64,000 nt of DNA from Hippophae tibetana (lineage: Eukaryota; Streptophyta; Magnoliopsida; Rosales; Elaeagnaceae): NCBI GenBank assembly GCA_037013495.1, contig CM072810.1, forward strand, positions 73,640,449-73,704,448, in the 5' to 3' direction. The notes under the pieces are model-generated. The model searched no databases and was not told where the DNA came from. It saw only the letters and a list, made by a program, of their open reading frames with translations. Positions 1 through 10,954 of the stretch are shown in pieces. A program made the position numbers and the translations under genes. Numbering within the stretch: position 1 is the stretch's first letter; every line of letters starts with the position of its first letter.

Positions 1-7
1 ATTTTTT

Positions 8-3000
8 GGCATCAAAAGGTTGCGGTTTATGGACTTATTGATGTTGTATTCGTCTGTGGATTTCATTTCGTAGTTCATTTTTAATTCTTCTTCCATTATT
101 CTTGATCTTTATTTCTACGCTCAATAAATATATGTTCTTCAAAAAAAAAATTGTGGGAAAAACAAGATGGGTTCTACTGTTTACAGTATTGAAAAAAGAA
201 TATTTGATAAATCAGAGTTCCAATTTTACACGCCATTACTTTTGACTCGGGTGTTGAAACTTTTAATATAATATATCAAATCGAAGCTTGTAAATATTCC
301 TATAATCAGAGCATGGATTCCTAAGAATATTATTTTTTGAAATCAAATTCAACCGTTTATATCACCTACCAAAGTTTAAAATTTTCGTCTTATCAATTCC
401 GTTTTTTGTTTCTTTCGGTTTTTTTCAATGCCACTATAAGAGCAATTGAGTTAGGGATCAGGAATGTGTTTAAAAATATTCTATATTTCTCTATATCCAG
501 CAAATATTCTCTAGATCAGTGAAATATTCTAATGACCCTTTACAAAGAATAGATTTGGAATATCTAATGGAAAGATTAAATTTGGAAGCAATTATTTTTG
601 TTTTATTTACTTATATGCCCTTTATGTTTAGCGATTTTTTTTACTGAATTGTGGAATTTAATTTTTCTTATTTATCATAAGTATTTTCACGCTTTTATTA
701 TTTACAGATGGATTAAAAAAATTTCATAACTAAATATCCTCAGTATGGTTGCATTACGTCTTAGGTTTTGTTGCTTGTATAAGAAAACAACAACCTTTTC
801 ATGGAAGAAGAACTAGTATAATTAATGAAAATATTTTTTACCAAGATTTGTACTTCTCTTCCTAGGGTTATTGATATAATGCCTAGATTCGACACATCGA
901 AGCGAGTGAACATTATTTTTTGGCATCAAAAGGTTGCGGTTTATGGACATATTGATGTTGTATTCGTTTGGGGATTTAATTTCGTAGTTCATTTTTAAAT
1001 CTTCGTCTCTTATTCTTGATCTTTATTTCTACGCTCAATCAATCTATGTTCTTCATAAAAAAAATTGTTGGAAAAACAAGATGGGTTCTACTGTTTACAG
1101 TATTGAAAAAAGAATATTTGATAAATCAGAGTTCCCATTTTACACGCCATTACTTTTGACTCGGGTGTCGAAACTTTTAATATAATATATCAAATCGAAG
1201 CTTGTAAATATTCCTATAATCAGAGCATGGATTCCTAAGAATATTATTTTTTGAAATCAAATTCAACCGTTTATATCACCTACCAAAGTTTAAAATTTTC
1301 GTCTCATCTATTCCGTTATTTTTTCTTTTGGTTTTTTTCAATGCCACTATAAGAGCAATTGAGTTAGGGATGAGGAATGTGTTTAAAAATATTCTAAATT
1401 TCTCTATATCCAACAAATATTCTCTAGATGAGTGAAATATTCTAATGACCCTTTACAAAAAATAGATTTGGAATATCTAATGGAAAGATTAATTTTGGAA
1501 GCAAGTATTTTTGTTTTATTTACTTATATGCCCGTTATGTTTAGCGATTTTTTTTTACTGAATTGTGGAATTTAATTTTTCTTATTTATCATTAGTATTT
1601 TTACGCTTTTATTATTCACGGATGGATTAAGCAAATTTCATAACCAAATATCTTCAGTATGGTTGCATTACGTCTTAGGTTTTGTTGCTTGTATAAGAAA
1701 ACAACAACCTTTTCATGGAGGAAGAACTAGTATAATTAATGAAAATATTTTTTACTAAGCTTTGTACTTTTCTTTCGAGGGTTCTTGATATAATTCCTAG
1801 ATTCGACACATCGAAGCGAGTGATCATTATCTTTTGGCATCAAAAGGTTGAGGTTTATGGACTTCTTGATGTTGTATTCGTCTGTTGATTTCATTTCGTA
1901 GTTCTTTTTTAAATCTTAGTCTCTTATTCTTGATCTTTATTTCTACGCTCAATAAATATATGTTCTTCATAAAAAAAATTGTGGGAAAAACAAGATGGGT
2001 TCTATTGTTTACAGTATTGAAAAAAGAATATTTGATAAATCAGAGTTCCAATTTTACACGCCATTACTTTTGACTCGGGTGTCGAAACTTTTAATATAAT
2101 ATATCAAATCGAAGCTTGTAAATATTCCTATAATCAGAGCATGGATTCCTAAGAATATTATTTTTTGAAATCAAATTCAACCGTTTATATCACCTACCAA
2201 AGTTTAAAATTTTCGTCTTATCAATTCCGTTTTTTGTTTCTTTCGGTTTTTTTCAATGCCACTATAAGAGCAATTGAGTTAGGGATCAGGAATGTGTTTA
2301 AAAATATTCTATATTTCTCTATATCCAGCAAATATTCTCTAGATCAGTGAAATATTCTAATGACCCTTTACAAAGAATAGATTTGGAATATCTAATGGAA
2401 AGATTAATTTTGGAAGCAATTATTTTTGTTTTATTTACTTATATGCCCTTTATGTTTAGCGATTTTTTTTACTGAATTGTGGAATTTAATTTTTCTTATT
2501 TATCATAAGTATTTTCACGCTTTTATTATTTACAGATGGATTAAAAAAATTTCATAACTAAATATCCTCAGTATGGTTGCATTAGGTCTTAGGTTTTGTT
2601 GCTTGTATAAGAAAACAACAACCTTTTCATGGAAGAAGAACTAGTATAATTAATGAAAATATTTTTTACCAAGATTTGTACTTCTCTTCCTAGGGTTATT
2701 GATATAATTCCTAGATTCGACACATCGAAGCGAGTGAACATTATTTTTTGGCATCAAAAGGTTGCTGTTTATGGACATATTGATGTTGTATTCGTTTGGG
2801 GATTTAATTTCGTAGTTCATTTTTAATTCTTCGTCTCTTATTCTTGATCTTTATTTCTACGCTCAATCAATCTATGTTCTTCATAAAAAAAATTGTGGGA
2901 AAAACAAGATGGGTTCTACTGTTTACAGTATTGAAAAAAGAATATTTGATAAATCAGAGTTCCAATTTTACACGCCATTACTTTTGACTCGGGTGTCGAA

Positions 3001-3663
3001 ACTTTTAATATAATATATCAAATCGAAGCTTGTAAATATTCCTATAATCAGAGCATGGATTCCTAAGAATATTATTTTTTGAAATCAAATTCAACCGTTT
3101 ATATCACCTACCAAAGTTTAAAATTTTCGTCTCATCTATTCCGTTTTTTTTTTCTTTCGGTTTTTTTCAATGCCACTATAAGAGCAATTGAGTTAGGGAT
3201 CAGGAATGTGTTTAAAAATATTCTAAATTTCTCTATATCCAACAAATATTCTCTAGATCAGTGAAATAAGCTAATGACCCTTTACAATGAATAGATTTGG
3301 AATATCTAATGGAAAGATTAATTTCGGAAGCAATTATTTTTAATTTATTTACTTATATGCGCCTTATGTTTAGCGATTTTTTTTACTGAATTGTGGAATT
3401 TAATTTTTCTTATTTATCATAAGTTTTTTTACGCTTTTATTAATTACGGATAGATTAAGCACATTTCATAAATAAATATCCTCATGATGGTTGCATTGCG
3501 TCTTGGGTTTTGTTGCTTGTATATGAAAACAACAACTTTTTGATGGAGGAAGAACTAGTATAATTAATGAAAATATTTTTTACCAAGCTTTTTACTTTTC
3601 TTTCAAGGGTTCTTGATATAATTCCTAGATTCGACACATCGAAGCGAGTGATCATTGTCTTAT
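8..3663. repeat. Units m1-m4: partial 1828-bp dimer repeat
   Basis: m1 and m3 share an almost identical middle and right half (A1, with the rare CCCTTTATG and TTTTCACGC), and m2 and m4 share the L2 left part with GTTTGGGGATTTAATTTC, giving a period of 1828 bp. The match covers roughly 110-1240 and 1938-3070. It stops inside units: m1 is L1 and m3 is L3 on the left, while m2 is A2 and m4 is B on the right. The duplicated block therefore has been partly overwritten at both edges. m1 carries TTCTTCCATTATTC on its left, a rare variant found again only at 33931 and 34844. Confidence 0.8.
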
Positions 3664-6600
3664 GGCATCAAAAGGTTGAGGTTTATGGACTTCTTGATGT
3701 TGTATTCGTCTGTTGATTTCATTTCGTAGTTCTTTTTTAAATCTTAGTCTCTTATTCTTGATCTTTATTTCTACACTCAATAAATATATGTTCTTTATAA
3801 AAAATATTGTGGGAAAAACAAGATGGGTTCTACTGTTTACATTATTGAAAAAAGAATATTTGATAAATCAGAGTTCCAATTTTACACGCCATTACTTTTG
3901 ACTCGGGTGTCGAAACTTTTAATATAATATATCAAATCGAAGCTTGTAAATATTCCTATAATCAGAGCATGGATTCCTAAGAATATTATTTTTTGAAATC
4001 AAATTCAACCGTTTATATCACCTACCAAAGTTTAAAATTTTTGTCTTATCTATTCCGTTTTTTTTTTCTTTCGGTTTTTTTCAATGCCACTATAAGAGCA
4101 ATTGAGTTAGGGATCAGGAATGTGTTTAAAAATATTCTAAATTTCTCTATATCCAGCAAATATTCTCTAGATCAGTGAAATATTCTAATGACCCTTTACA
4201 AAGAATAGATTGGGAATATCTAATGGAAAGATTAATTTCGGAAGCAATTATTTTTAATTTATTTACTTATATGCCCCTTATGTTTAGCGATTTGTTTTAC
4301 AGAATTGTGGAATTTAATTTTTCTTATTTATCATAAGTGTTTTTACGCTTTTATTAATTACGGATGGATTAAGCACATTTCATAAATAAATATCCTCAGT
4401 ATGGTTGCATTGTGTCTTGGGTTTTGTTGCTTGTATATGAAAACAACAACTTTTTGATGGAGGAAGAACTAGTATAATTAATGAAAATATTTTTTACCAA
4501 GCTTTGTACTTTTCTTCCGAGGGTTCTTGATATAATGCCTAGATTCGACACATCGAAGCGAGTGATCATTATCTTTTGGCATCAAAAGGTTGAGGTTTAT
4601 GGCCTTCTCGATGTTGTATTCGTCTGTGGATTTCATTTCGTAGTTCATTTTTAAATCTTCGTCTCTTATTCTTGATCTTTATATCTACGCTCAATCAATC
4701 TATGTTTTTCATAAAAAAAATTGTGGGAAACACAAGATGGGTTCTACTGTTTACAGTATTGAAAAAAGAATATTTGATAAATCAGAGTTCCAATTTTACA
4801 CGCCATTACTTTTGACTCGGGTGTCGAAACTTTTAATATAATATATCAAATCGAAGCTTGTAAATATTCCTATAATCAGAGAATGGATTCCTAAGAATAT
4901 TATCTTTTGAAATCAAATTCAAACGTTTATATCACCTACCAAAGTTTAAAATTTTCGTCTCATCTTTCCGTTTTTTTTTCTTTCGGTTTTTTTCAATGCC
5001 ACTATAAGAGCAATTGAGTTAGGGATCAGGAATGTGTTTAAAAATATTCTAAATTTCTCTATATGCAACAAATATTCTCTAGATCAGTGAAATATTCTAA
5101 TGACCCTTTACAAAGAATAGATTTGGAATATCTACTGGAAAGATTAATTTTGGAAGCAATAATTTTTGTTTTATTTACTTATATGCCCCATATGTTTAGC
5201 GATTTTTTTTACTGAATTGTGGAATTTAATTTTTCTTATATATCATAAGTGTTTTTACACTTTTATTAATTACGGATGGATTAAGCACATTTCATAACTA
5301 AATATCCTCACGATGGTTGCATTGCGTCTTGGGTTTTGTTGCTTGTATATGAAAACAACAACTTTTTGATGGAGGAAGAACTAGTATAATTAATGAAAAT
5401 ATTTTTTACCAAGCTTTGTTACTTTTCTTCCGAGGGTTCTTGATATAATGCCTAGATTCGACACATCGAAGCGAGTGATCATTATTTTTTGGCATCAAAA
5501 GGTTGCGGTTTATGGACTTATTGATGTTGTTGTCGTCTGTGGATTTCATTTCGTAGTTCATTTGTAAATCTTCGTCTCTTATTCTTGATCTTTATTTCTA
5601 CGCTCAATCAATCTATGTTCTTCATAAAAAAAATTGTGGGAAAAACAAGATGGGTTCTACTGTTTACAGTATTGAAAAAAGAATATTTGATAAATGAGAG
5701 TTCCAATTTTACACGCCATTACTTTTGACTCGGGTGTCGAAACTTTTAATATAATATATCAAATCGAAGCTTGTAAATATTCCTATAATCAGAGCATGGA
5801 TTCCTAAGAATATTATTTTTTGAAATCAAATTCAACCGTTTATATCACCTACCAAAGTTTAAAATTTTCGTCTCATCTATTCCATTTTTTTTTCTTTCGG
5901 TATTTTTCAATGCCACTATAAGAGTAATTGAGTTAGGGATCAAGAATGTGTTTAAAAATATTTTAAATTTCTCTATATCCAACAAATATTCTCTAGATCA
6001 GTGAAATATTCTAATGACCCTTTACAAAGAATAGATTTGGAATATCTAATCGAAAGATTAATTTTGGAAGCAATTATTTTTGTTTTATTTACTTATATGC
6101 CCCTTATGTTTAGCGATTTATTTTTACTGAATTGTGGAATTTAATTTTTCTTATTTATCATAAGTATTTTTACGCTTTTATTATTTACAGATGGATTAAG
6201 AAAATTTCATACCTAAATATCCTCAGTATGGTTGCATTACGTCTTAGGTTTTGTTGCTTGTATAAGAAAACAACAACCTTTTCATGGAGGAAGAATTAGT
6301 ATAATTAATGAAAATATTTTTTACCAAGCTTTGTACTTTTCTTTCGAGGGTTCTTGATATATTGCCTAGATTCGACACATAGAAGAGAGTGATCATTATT
6401 TTTTGGCATCAAAAGGTTGCGGTTTATGGACATATTGATGTTGTATTCGTTTGGGGATTTAATTTCGTAGTTCATTTTTAAATCTTCGTCTCTTATTCTT
6501 GATCTTTATTTCTACGCTCAATCAATATATGTTCTTCATAAAAAAAATTGTTGGAAAAACAAGATGGGTTCTACTGTTTACAGTATTGAAAAAAGAATAT

Positions 6601-7319
6601 TTGATAAATCAGAGTTCCAATTTTACACGCCATTACTTTTGACTCGGGTGTCGAAACTTTTAATATAATATATCAAATCGAAGCTTGTAAATATTCCTAT
6701 AATTAGAGCATGGATTCCTAAGAATATTATTTTTTGAAATCAAATTCAACTGTTTATATCACCTACCAAAGTTTAAAATTTTCGTCTCATCTATTCCGTT
6801 TTTTTTTTCTTTCGGTTTTTTTCAATGCCACTATAAGAGCAATTGAGTTAGGGATCAGGAATGTGTTTAAAAATATTCTAAATTTCTCTATATCCAGAAA
6901 ATATTCTCTAGATCAGTGAAATATTCTAATGACCCTTCACAAAGAATAGATTTGGAATATCTAATGGAAAGATTAAATTTGGAAGCAACTATTTTTGTTT
7001 TATATACTTATATGCCCGTTATGTTTAGCGATTTTTTTTTACTGAATTGTGGAATTTAATTTTTCTTATTTATCATTAGTATTTTTAGGCTTTTATTATT
7101 TACGGATAGATTAAGCAAATTTCATAACTAAATATCCTCAGTATGGTTGCATTACGTCTTAGGTTTTGTTGCTTGTATAAGAAAACAACAACCTTTTCAT
7201 GGAGGAAGAACTAGTATAATTAATGAAAATATTTTTTACCAAGCTTTGTACTTTTCTTTCGAGGGTTTTTGATATAATGCCCAGATTCGAAACATCGAAG
7301 CGAGTGATCATTATTTTTT
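3664..7319. repeat. Units m5-m8: mixed types, no higher order
   Basis: The four units are L3-B, L3-like with an A-to-B switch, L5-A1 and L2 with an A2-like right part. No pair within this block is closer to each other than to units elsewhere, so I see no higher-order period. m5 has the B body but reads CTCAGTATGG, a small patch of A sequence at about 4397. m7 has the rare TTCCATTTTTTTTTC and GTATTTTTCAATG, also seen in modified form in the 35-40 kb trimer units. Confidence 0.7.
4578..5490. repeat. Chimeric unit m6 (A left of segment, B right)
   Basis: Near 5150-5180 this unit reads TTTTGGAAGC and TTTTTGTTTTATTTAC like type A. From about 5248 it reads AAGTGTTTTTAC, TTAATTACGG, AAGCACATTT, GCGTCTTGGG and TTTTTGATGG like type B. 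The switch lies in the invariant sequence between, around GAATTGTGGAATTTAATTTT. It is best explained by crossover or conversion between A and B units. Confidence 0.75.
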
Positions 7320-10227
7320 GGCATCAAAAGGTTGAGGTTTATGGACTTCTTGATGTTGTATTCGTCTGTTGATTTCATTTCGTAGTTCTTTTTTAAATCT
7401 TAGTCTCTTATTCTTGATCTTTATTTCTACGCTCAATAAATATATGTTCTTCATAAAAAATATTGTGGGAAAAACAAGATGGGTTCTACTGTTTACATTA
7501 TTGAAAAAAGAATATTTGATAAATCAGAGTTCCAATTTTACACGCCATTACTTTTGACTCGGGTGTCGAAACTTTTAATATAATATATCAAATCGGAGCT
7601 TGTAAATATTCCTATAATCAGAGCATGGATTCCTAAGAATATTATTGTTTGAAATCAAATTCAACCGTTTATTTCACCTACCAAAGTTTAAAATTTTTGT
7701 CTTATCTATTCCGTTTTTTTTTCTTTCGGTTTTTTTCAATGCCACTATAAGAGCAATTGAGTTAGGGATCAGGAATGTGTTTAAAAATATTCTAAATTTC
7801 TCTATATCCAACAAATATTCTCTAGATGAGTGAAATATTCTAATGACCCTTTACAAAGAATAGATTTGGAATATCTAATGGAAAGATTAATTTTGGAAGC
7901 AAGTATTTTTGTTTTATTTACTTATATGCCCGTTATGTTTAGCGATTTTTTTTACTGAATTGTGGAATTTAATTTTTCTTATTTATCATTAGTATTTTTA
8001 CGCTTTTATTATTTACGGATAGATTAAGCAAATTTCATAACTAAATATCCTCAGTATGGTTGCATTACGTCTTAGGTTTTGTTGCTTGTATAAGAAAACA
8101 ACAACCTTTTCATGGAGGAAGAACTAGTATAATTAATGAAAATATTTTTTACCAAGCTTTGTACTTTTCTTTCGAGGGTTTTTGATATAATGCCCAGATT
8201 CGAAACATCGAAGCGAGTGATCATTATTTTTTGGCATCAAAAGGTTGAGGTTTATGGACTTCTTGATGTTGTATTCGTCTGTTGATTTCATTTCGTAGTT
8301 CTTTTTTAAATCTTAGTCTCTTATTCTTGATCTTTATTTCTACGCTCAATAAATATATGTTCTTCATAAAAAATATTGTGGGAAAAACAAGATGGGTTCT
8401 ACTGTTTACATTATTGAAAAAAGAATATTTGATAAATCAGAGTTCCAATTTTACACGCCATTACTTTTGACTCGGGTGTCGAAACTTTTAATATAATATA
8501 TCAAATCGAAGCTTGTAAATATTCCTATAATCAGAGCATGGATTCCTAAGAATATTATTTTTTGAAATCAAATTCAACCGTTTATATCACCTACCAAAGT
8601 TTAAAATTTTTGTCTTATCTATTCCGTTTTTTTTTCTTTCGGTTTTTTTCAATGCCACTATAAGAGCAATTGAGTTAGGGATCAGGAATGTGTTTAAAAA
8701 TATTCTAAATTTCTCTATATCCAACAAATATTCTCTAGATGAGTGAAATATTCTAATGACCCTTTACAAAGAATAGATTTGGAATATCTAATGGAAAGAT
8801 TAATTTTGGAAGCAAGTATTTTTGTTTTATTTACTTATATGACCGTTATGTTTAGCGATTTTTTTTTACTGAATTGTGGAATTTAATTTTTCTTATTTAT
8901 CATTAGTATTTTTACGCTTTTATTATTTACGGATGGATTAAGCAAATTTCATAACTAAATATCCTCAGTATGGTTGCATTATGACTTAGGTTTTGTTGCT
9001 TGTATAAGAAAACAACAACCTTTTCATGGAGGAAGAACTAGTATAATTAATGAAAATATTTTTTACCAAGCTTTGTACTTTTCTTTCGAGGGTTTTTGAT
9101 ATAATGCCCAGATTCGAAACATCGAAGCGAGTGATCATTATTTTTTGGCATCAAAAGGTTGCGGTTTATGGACATATTGATGTTGTATTCGTCTGTTGAT
9201 TTAATTTCGTAGTTCTTTTTTAAATCTTAGTCTCTTATTCTTGATCTTTATTTCTACGCTCAATAAATATATGTTCTTCATAAAAAATATTGTGGGAAAA
9301 ACAAGATGGGTTCTACTGTTTACATTATTGAAAAAAGAATATTTGATAAATCAGAGTTCCAATTTTACACGCCATTACTTTTGACTCGGGTGTCCAAACT
9401 TTTAATATAATATATCAAATCGAAGCTTGTAAATATTCCTATAATCAGAGCATGGATTCCTAAGAATATTATTTTTTGAAATCAAATTCAACCGTTTATA
9501 TCACCTACCAAAGTTTAAAATTTTCGTCTCATCTATTCCGTTTTTTTTTCTTTCGGTTTTTTTCAATGCCACTATAAGAGCAATTGAGTTAGGGATCAGG
9601 AATGTGTTTAAAAATATTCTAAATTTCTCTATATCCAACAAATATTCTCTAGATGAGTGAAATATTCTAATGACCCTTTACAAAGAATAGATTTGGAATA
9701 TCTAATGGAAAGATTAATTTTGGAAGCAAGTATTTTTGTTTTATTTACTTATATGCCCGTTATGTTTAGCGATTTTTTTTTACTGAATTGTGGAATTTAA
9801 TTTTTCTTATTTATCATTAGTATTTTTACGCTTTTATTATTTACGGATGGATTAAGCAAATTTCATAACTAAATATCCTCAGTATGGTTGCATTATGACT
9901 TAGGTTTTGTTGCTTGTATAAGAAAACAACAACCTTTTCATGGAGGAAGAACTAGTATAATTAATGAAAATATTTTTTACCAAGCTTTGTACTTTTCTTT
10001 CGAGGGTTCTTGATATAATTCCTAGATTCGACACATCGAAGCGAGTGATCATTATTTTTTGGCATCAAAAGGTTGCGGTTTATGGACATATTGATGTTGT
10101 ATTCGTCTGGGGATTTAATTTCGTAGTTCATTTTTAAATCTTCGTCTCTTATTCTTGATCTTTATTTCTATGCTCAATCAATCAATGTTTTTCATAAAAA
10201 AAATTGTGGGAAAAACAAGATGGGTTC

Positions 10228-10241
10228 TACTGTTTACAGTA
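10228..10241. other. 14-bp dyad TACTGT-TT-ACAGTA in each monomer
   Basis: Two perfect 6-bp arms surround a TT spacer, about 168 bp into the unit. Equivalent sites lie at 175-188 and 1089-1102 and in most other units. The right arm is altered in whole lineages. Many L3 units (for example near 7495 and 8407) read TTTACATTATTG. The 35.8-44 kb trimer units read TTTACAATATTG. Units near 43130 and 45850 instead change the left side to TACTATTTACAGTA. The symmetry could bind a dimeric protein, but no binding family is identified and the lineage-wide losses argue against a strict requirement. Confidence 0.8.
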
Positions 10242-10336
10242 TTGAAAAAAGAATATTTGATAAATCAGAGTTCCAACTTTACACGCCATGACTTTTGACT
10301 CGGGTGTCCAAACTTTTAATATAATATATCAAATCG

Positions 10337-10440
10337 AAGCTTGTAAATATTCCTATAATCAGAGCATGGATTCCTAAGAATATTATTTTTTGAAATCAAA
10401 TTCAACCGTTTATATCACCTACCAAAGTTTAAAATTTTCG
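10337..10440. other. Nearly invariant ~100-bp core of the monomer
   Basis: From the first HindIII site through GTAAATATTCC, AGAGCATGGATTCC, TATCACCTACC and GTTTAAAATTTT the sequence is almost the same in every full-length unit of types A1, A2 and B. Only scattered single changes occur, such as TTATTCC for ATATTCC at about 12174, 14916 and 15829, or CGTGTATA for CGTTTATA at 35106, 36931 and 39668. The left 250 bp and the +570 to +795 segment carry far more type-specific differences. Conservation could mean a protein-binding or nucleosome-positioning role, or simply recent homogenisation. The two short 467-bp units lack this core entirely. Confidence 0.6.
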
Positions 10441-10454
10441 TCTCATCTATTCCG

Positions 10455-10477
10455 TTTTTTTTTCTTTTGGTTTTTTT
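10455..10477. other. Length-variable T-rich tract
   Basis: After TTCCG there is a run of 8 to 11 T, then CTTTCGG (CTTTTGG here), then about 7 more T. The run length differs between neighbouring units; 10 T at 3144-3153 and 9 T here are examples. This slippage decides which units keep an apparent 61-codon frame across the site, so it explains why that frame shows up in only some copies. Several units have base changes inside it, such as TTTTGTTTTTTC near 23251 and 27821, and TTTTTTTTCC near 35152, 36979 and 39714. Confidence 0.85.
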
Positions 10478-10525
10478 CAATGCCACTATAAGAGCAATTG
10501 AGTTAGGGATCAGGAATGTGTTTAA

Positions 10526-10582
10526 AAATATTCTAAATTTCTCTATATCCAACAAATATTCTCTAGATGAGTGAAATATTCT
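10526..10582. other. Triple AAATATTCT motif, spacing 28 and 20 bp
   Basis: The 9-mer AAATATTCT occurs at 10526-10534, 10554-10562 and 10574-10582. The same trio with the same spacing is seen at 474, 502 and 522 in m1 and at 1387, 1415 and 1435 in m2. A fourth related word, AAATATTCC, lies just after the first HindIII site. In a 71% AT sequence short AT words recur easily, but three full 9-mer matches within 57 bp kept in nearly all copies suggest either an old internal short duplication or a repeated binding site. Confidence 0.7.
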
Positions 10583-10629
10583 AATGACCCTTTACAAAGA
10601 ATAGATTTGGAATATCTAATGGAAAGATT

Positions 10630-10856
10630 AATTTTGGAAGCAAGTATTTTTGTTTTATTTACTTATATACCCGTTATGTTTAGCGATTTTGTTTTACTGA
10701 ATTGTGGAATTTAATTTTTCTTATTTATCATTAGTATTTTTACGCTTTTATTATTTACGGATGGATTAAGCAAATTTCATAACTAAATATCCTCAGTATG
10801 GTTGCATTACGTCTTAGGTTTTGTTGCTTGTATAAGAAAACAACAACCTTTTCATG
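10630..10856. repeat. Diagnostic A/B segment of the monomer
   Basis: Linked differences in this stretch divide the units into three right-hand types. A1 has GCAATTATTTTTG, CATAAGTATTTT, ACAGATGGATTAAGAAAATT, CTCAGTATGG and TTTTCATGGAGG. A2, as here, has GCAAGTATTTTTG, CATTAGTATTTT and ACGGATGGATTAAGCAAATT. B has TTTCGGAAGC, TTTTTAATTTATTTAC, AAGTGTTTTTACGC, TTAATTACGG, AAGCACATTT, CTCATGATGG, GCGTCTTGGG, TATATGAAAAC and TTTTTGATGG. Because the changes travel together, units that switch type part-way are recognisable as recombinants. Confidence 0.9.
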
Positions 10857-10940
10857 GAGGAAGAACTAGTATAATTAATGAAAATATTTTTTACCAAGCT
10901 TTGTACTTTTCTTTCGAGGGTTCTTGATATAATTCCTAGA

Positions 10941-10954
10941 TTCGACACATCGAA
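10941..10954. other. 14-bp dyad TTCGA-CACA-TCGAA in each monomer
   Basis: Five-base perfect arms around a CACA loop lie about 20 bp before the end of the unit; the m1 copy is at 888-901. The first eight bases, TTCGACAC, are the reverse complement of GTGTCGAA, which sits about 270 bp further on in the next unit (11218-11225 for this pair). TCGAAGC also recurs beside the first HindIII site. Lineage changes include TTCGAAACATCG near 7288 and 8201, CACATTGAAG near 35644, 37468 and 40206, and GACGCATCG at 58441. No function is known to me. Confidence 0.7.

Noticed and set aside
337-522. A 61-residue open frame (starting MKSNSTVYITYQ if TTG is read as Met), repeated in many units
   Set aside because: It starts at TTG, is closed in most units by T-tract length changes, resembles no family I know, and is a direct result of the satellite sequence.
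7369-7557. A 62-residue hydrophobic frame (MISFRSSFLNLS...) repeated in L3 units
   Set aside because: It starts at a non-ATG codon and occurs only where the L3 left part happens to be open. The apparent hydrophobicity follows from the T-rich strand. No ribosome-site or promoter context is conserved.
10801-10845. Possible hairpin in GTTTTGTTGCTTG...AAAACAACAACC
   Set aside because: Only a 6-bp TTGTTG/CAACAA stem pairs and the flanks do not extend it; too weak in AT-rich sequence.
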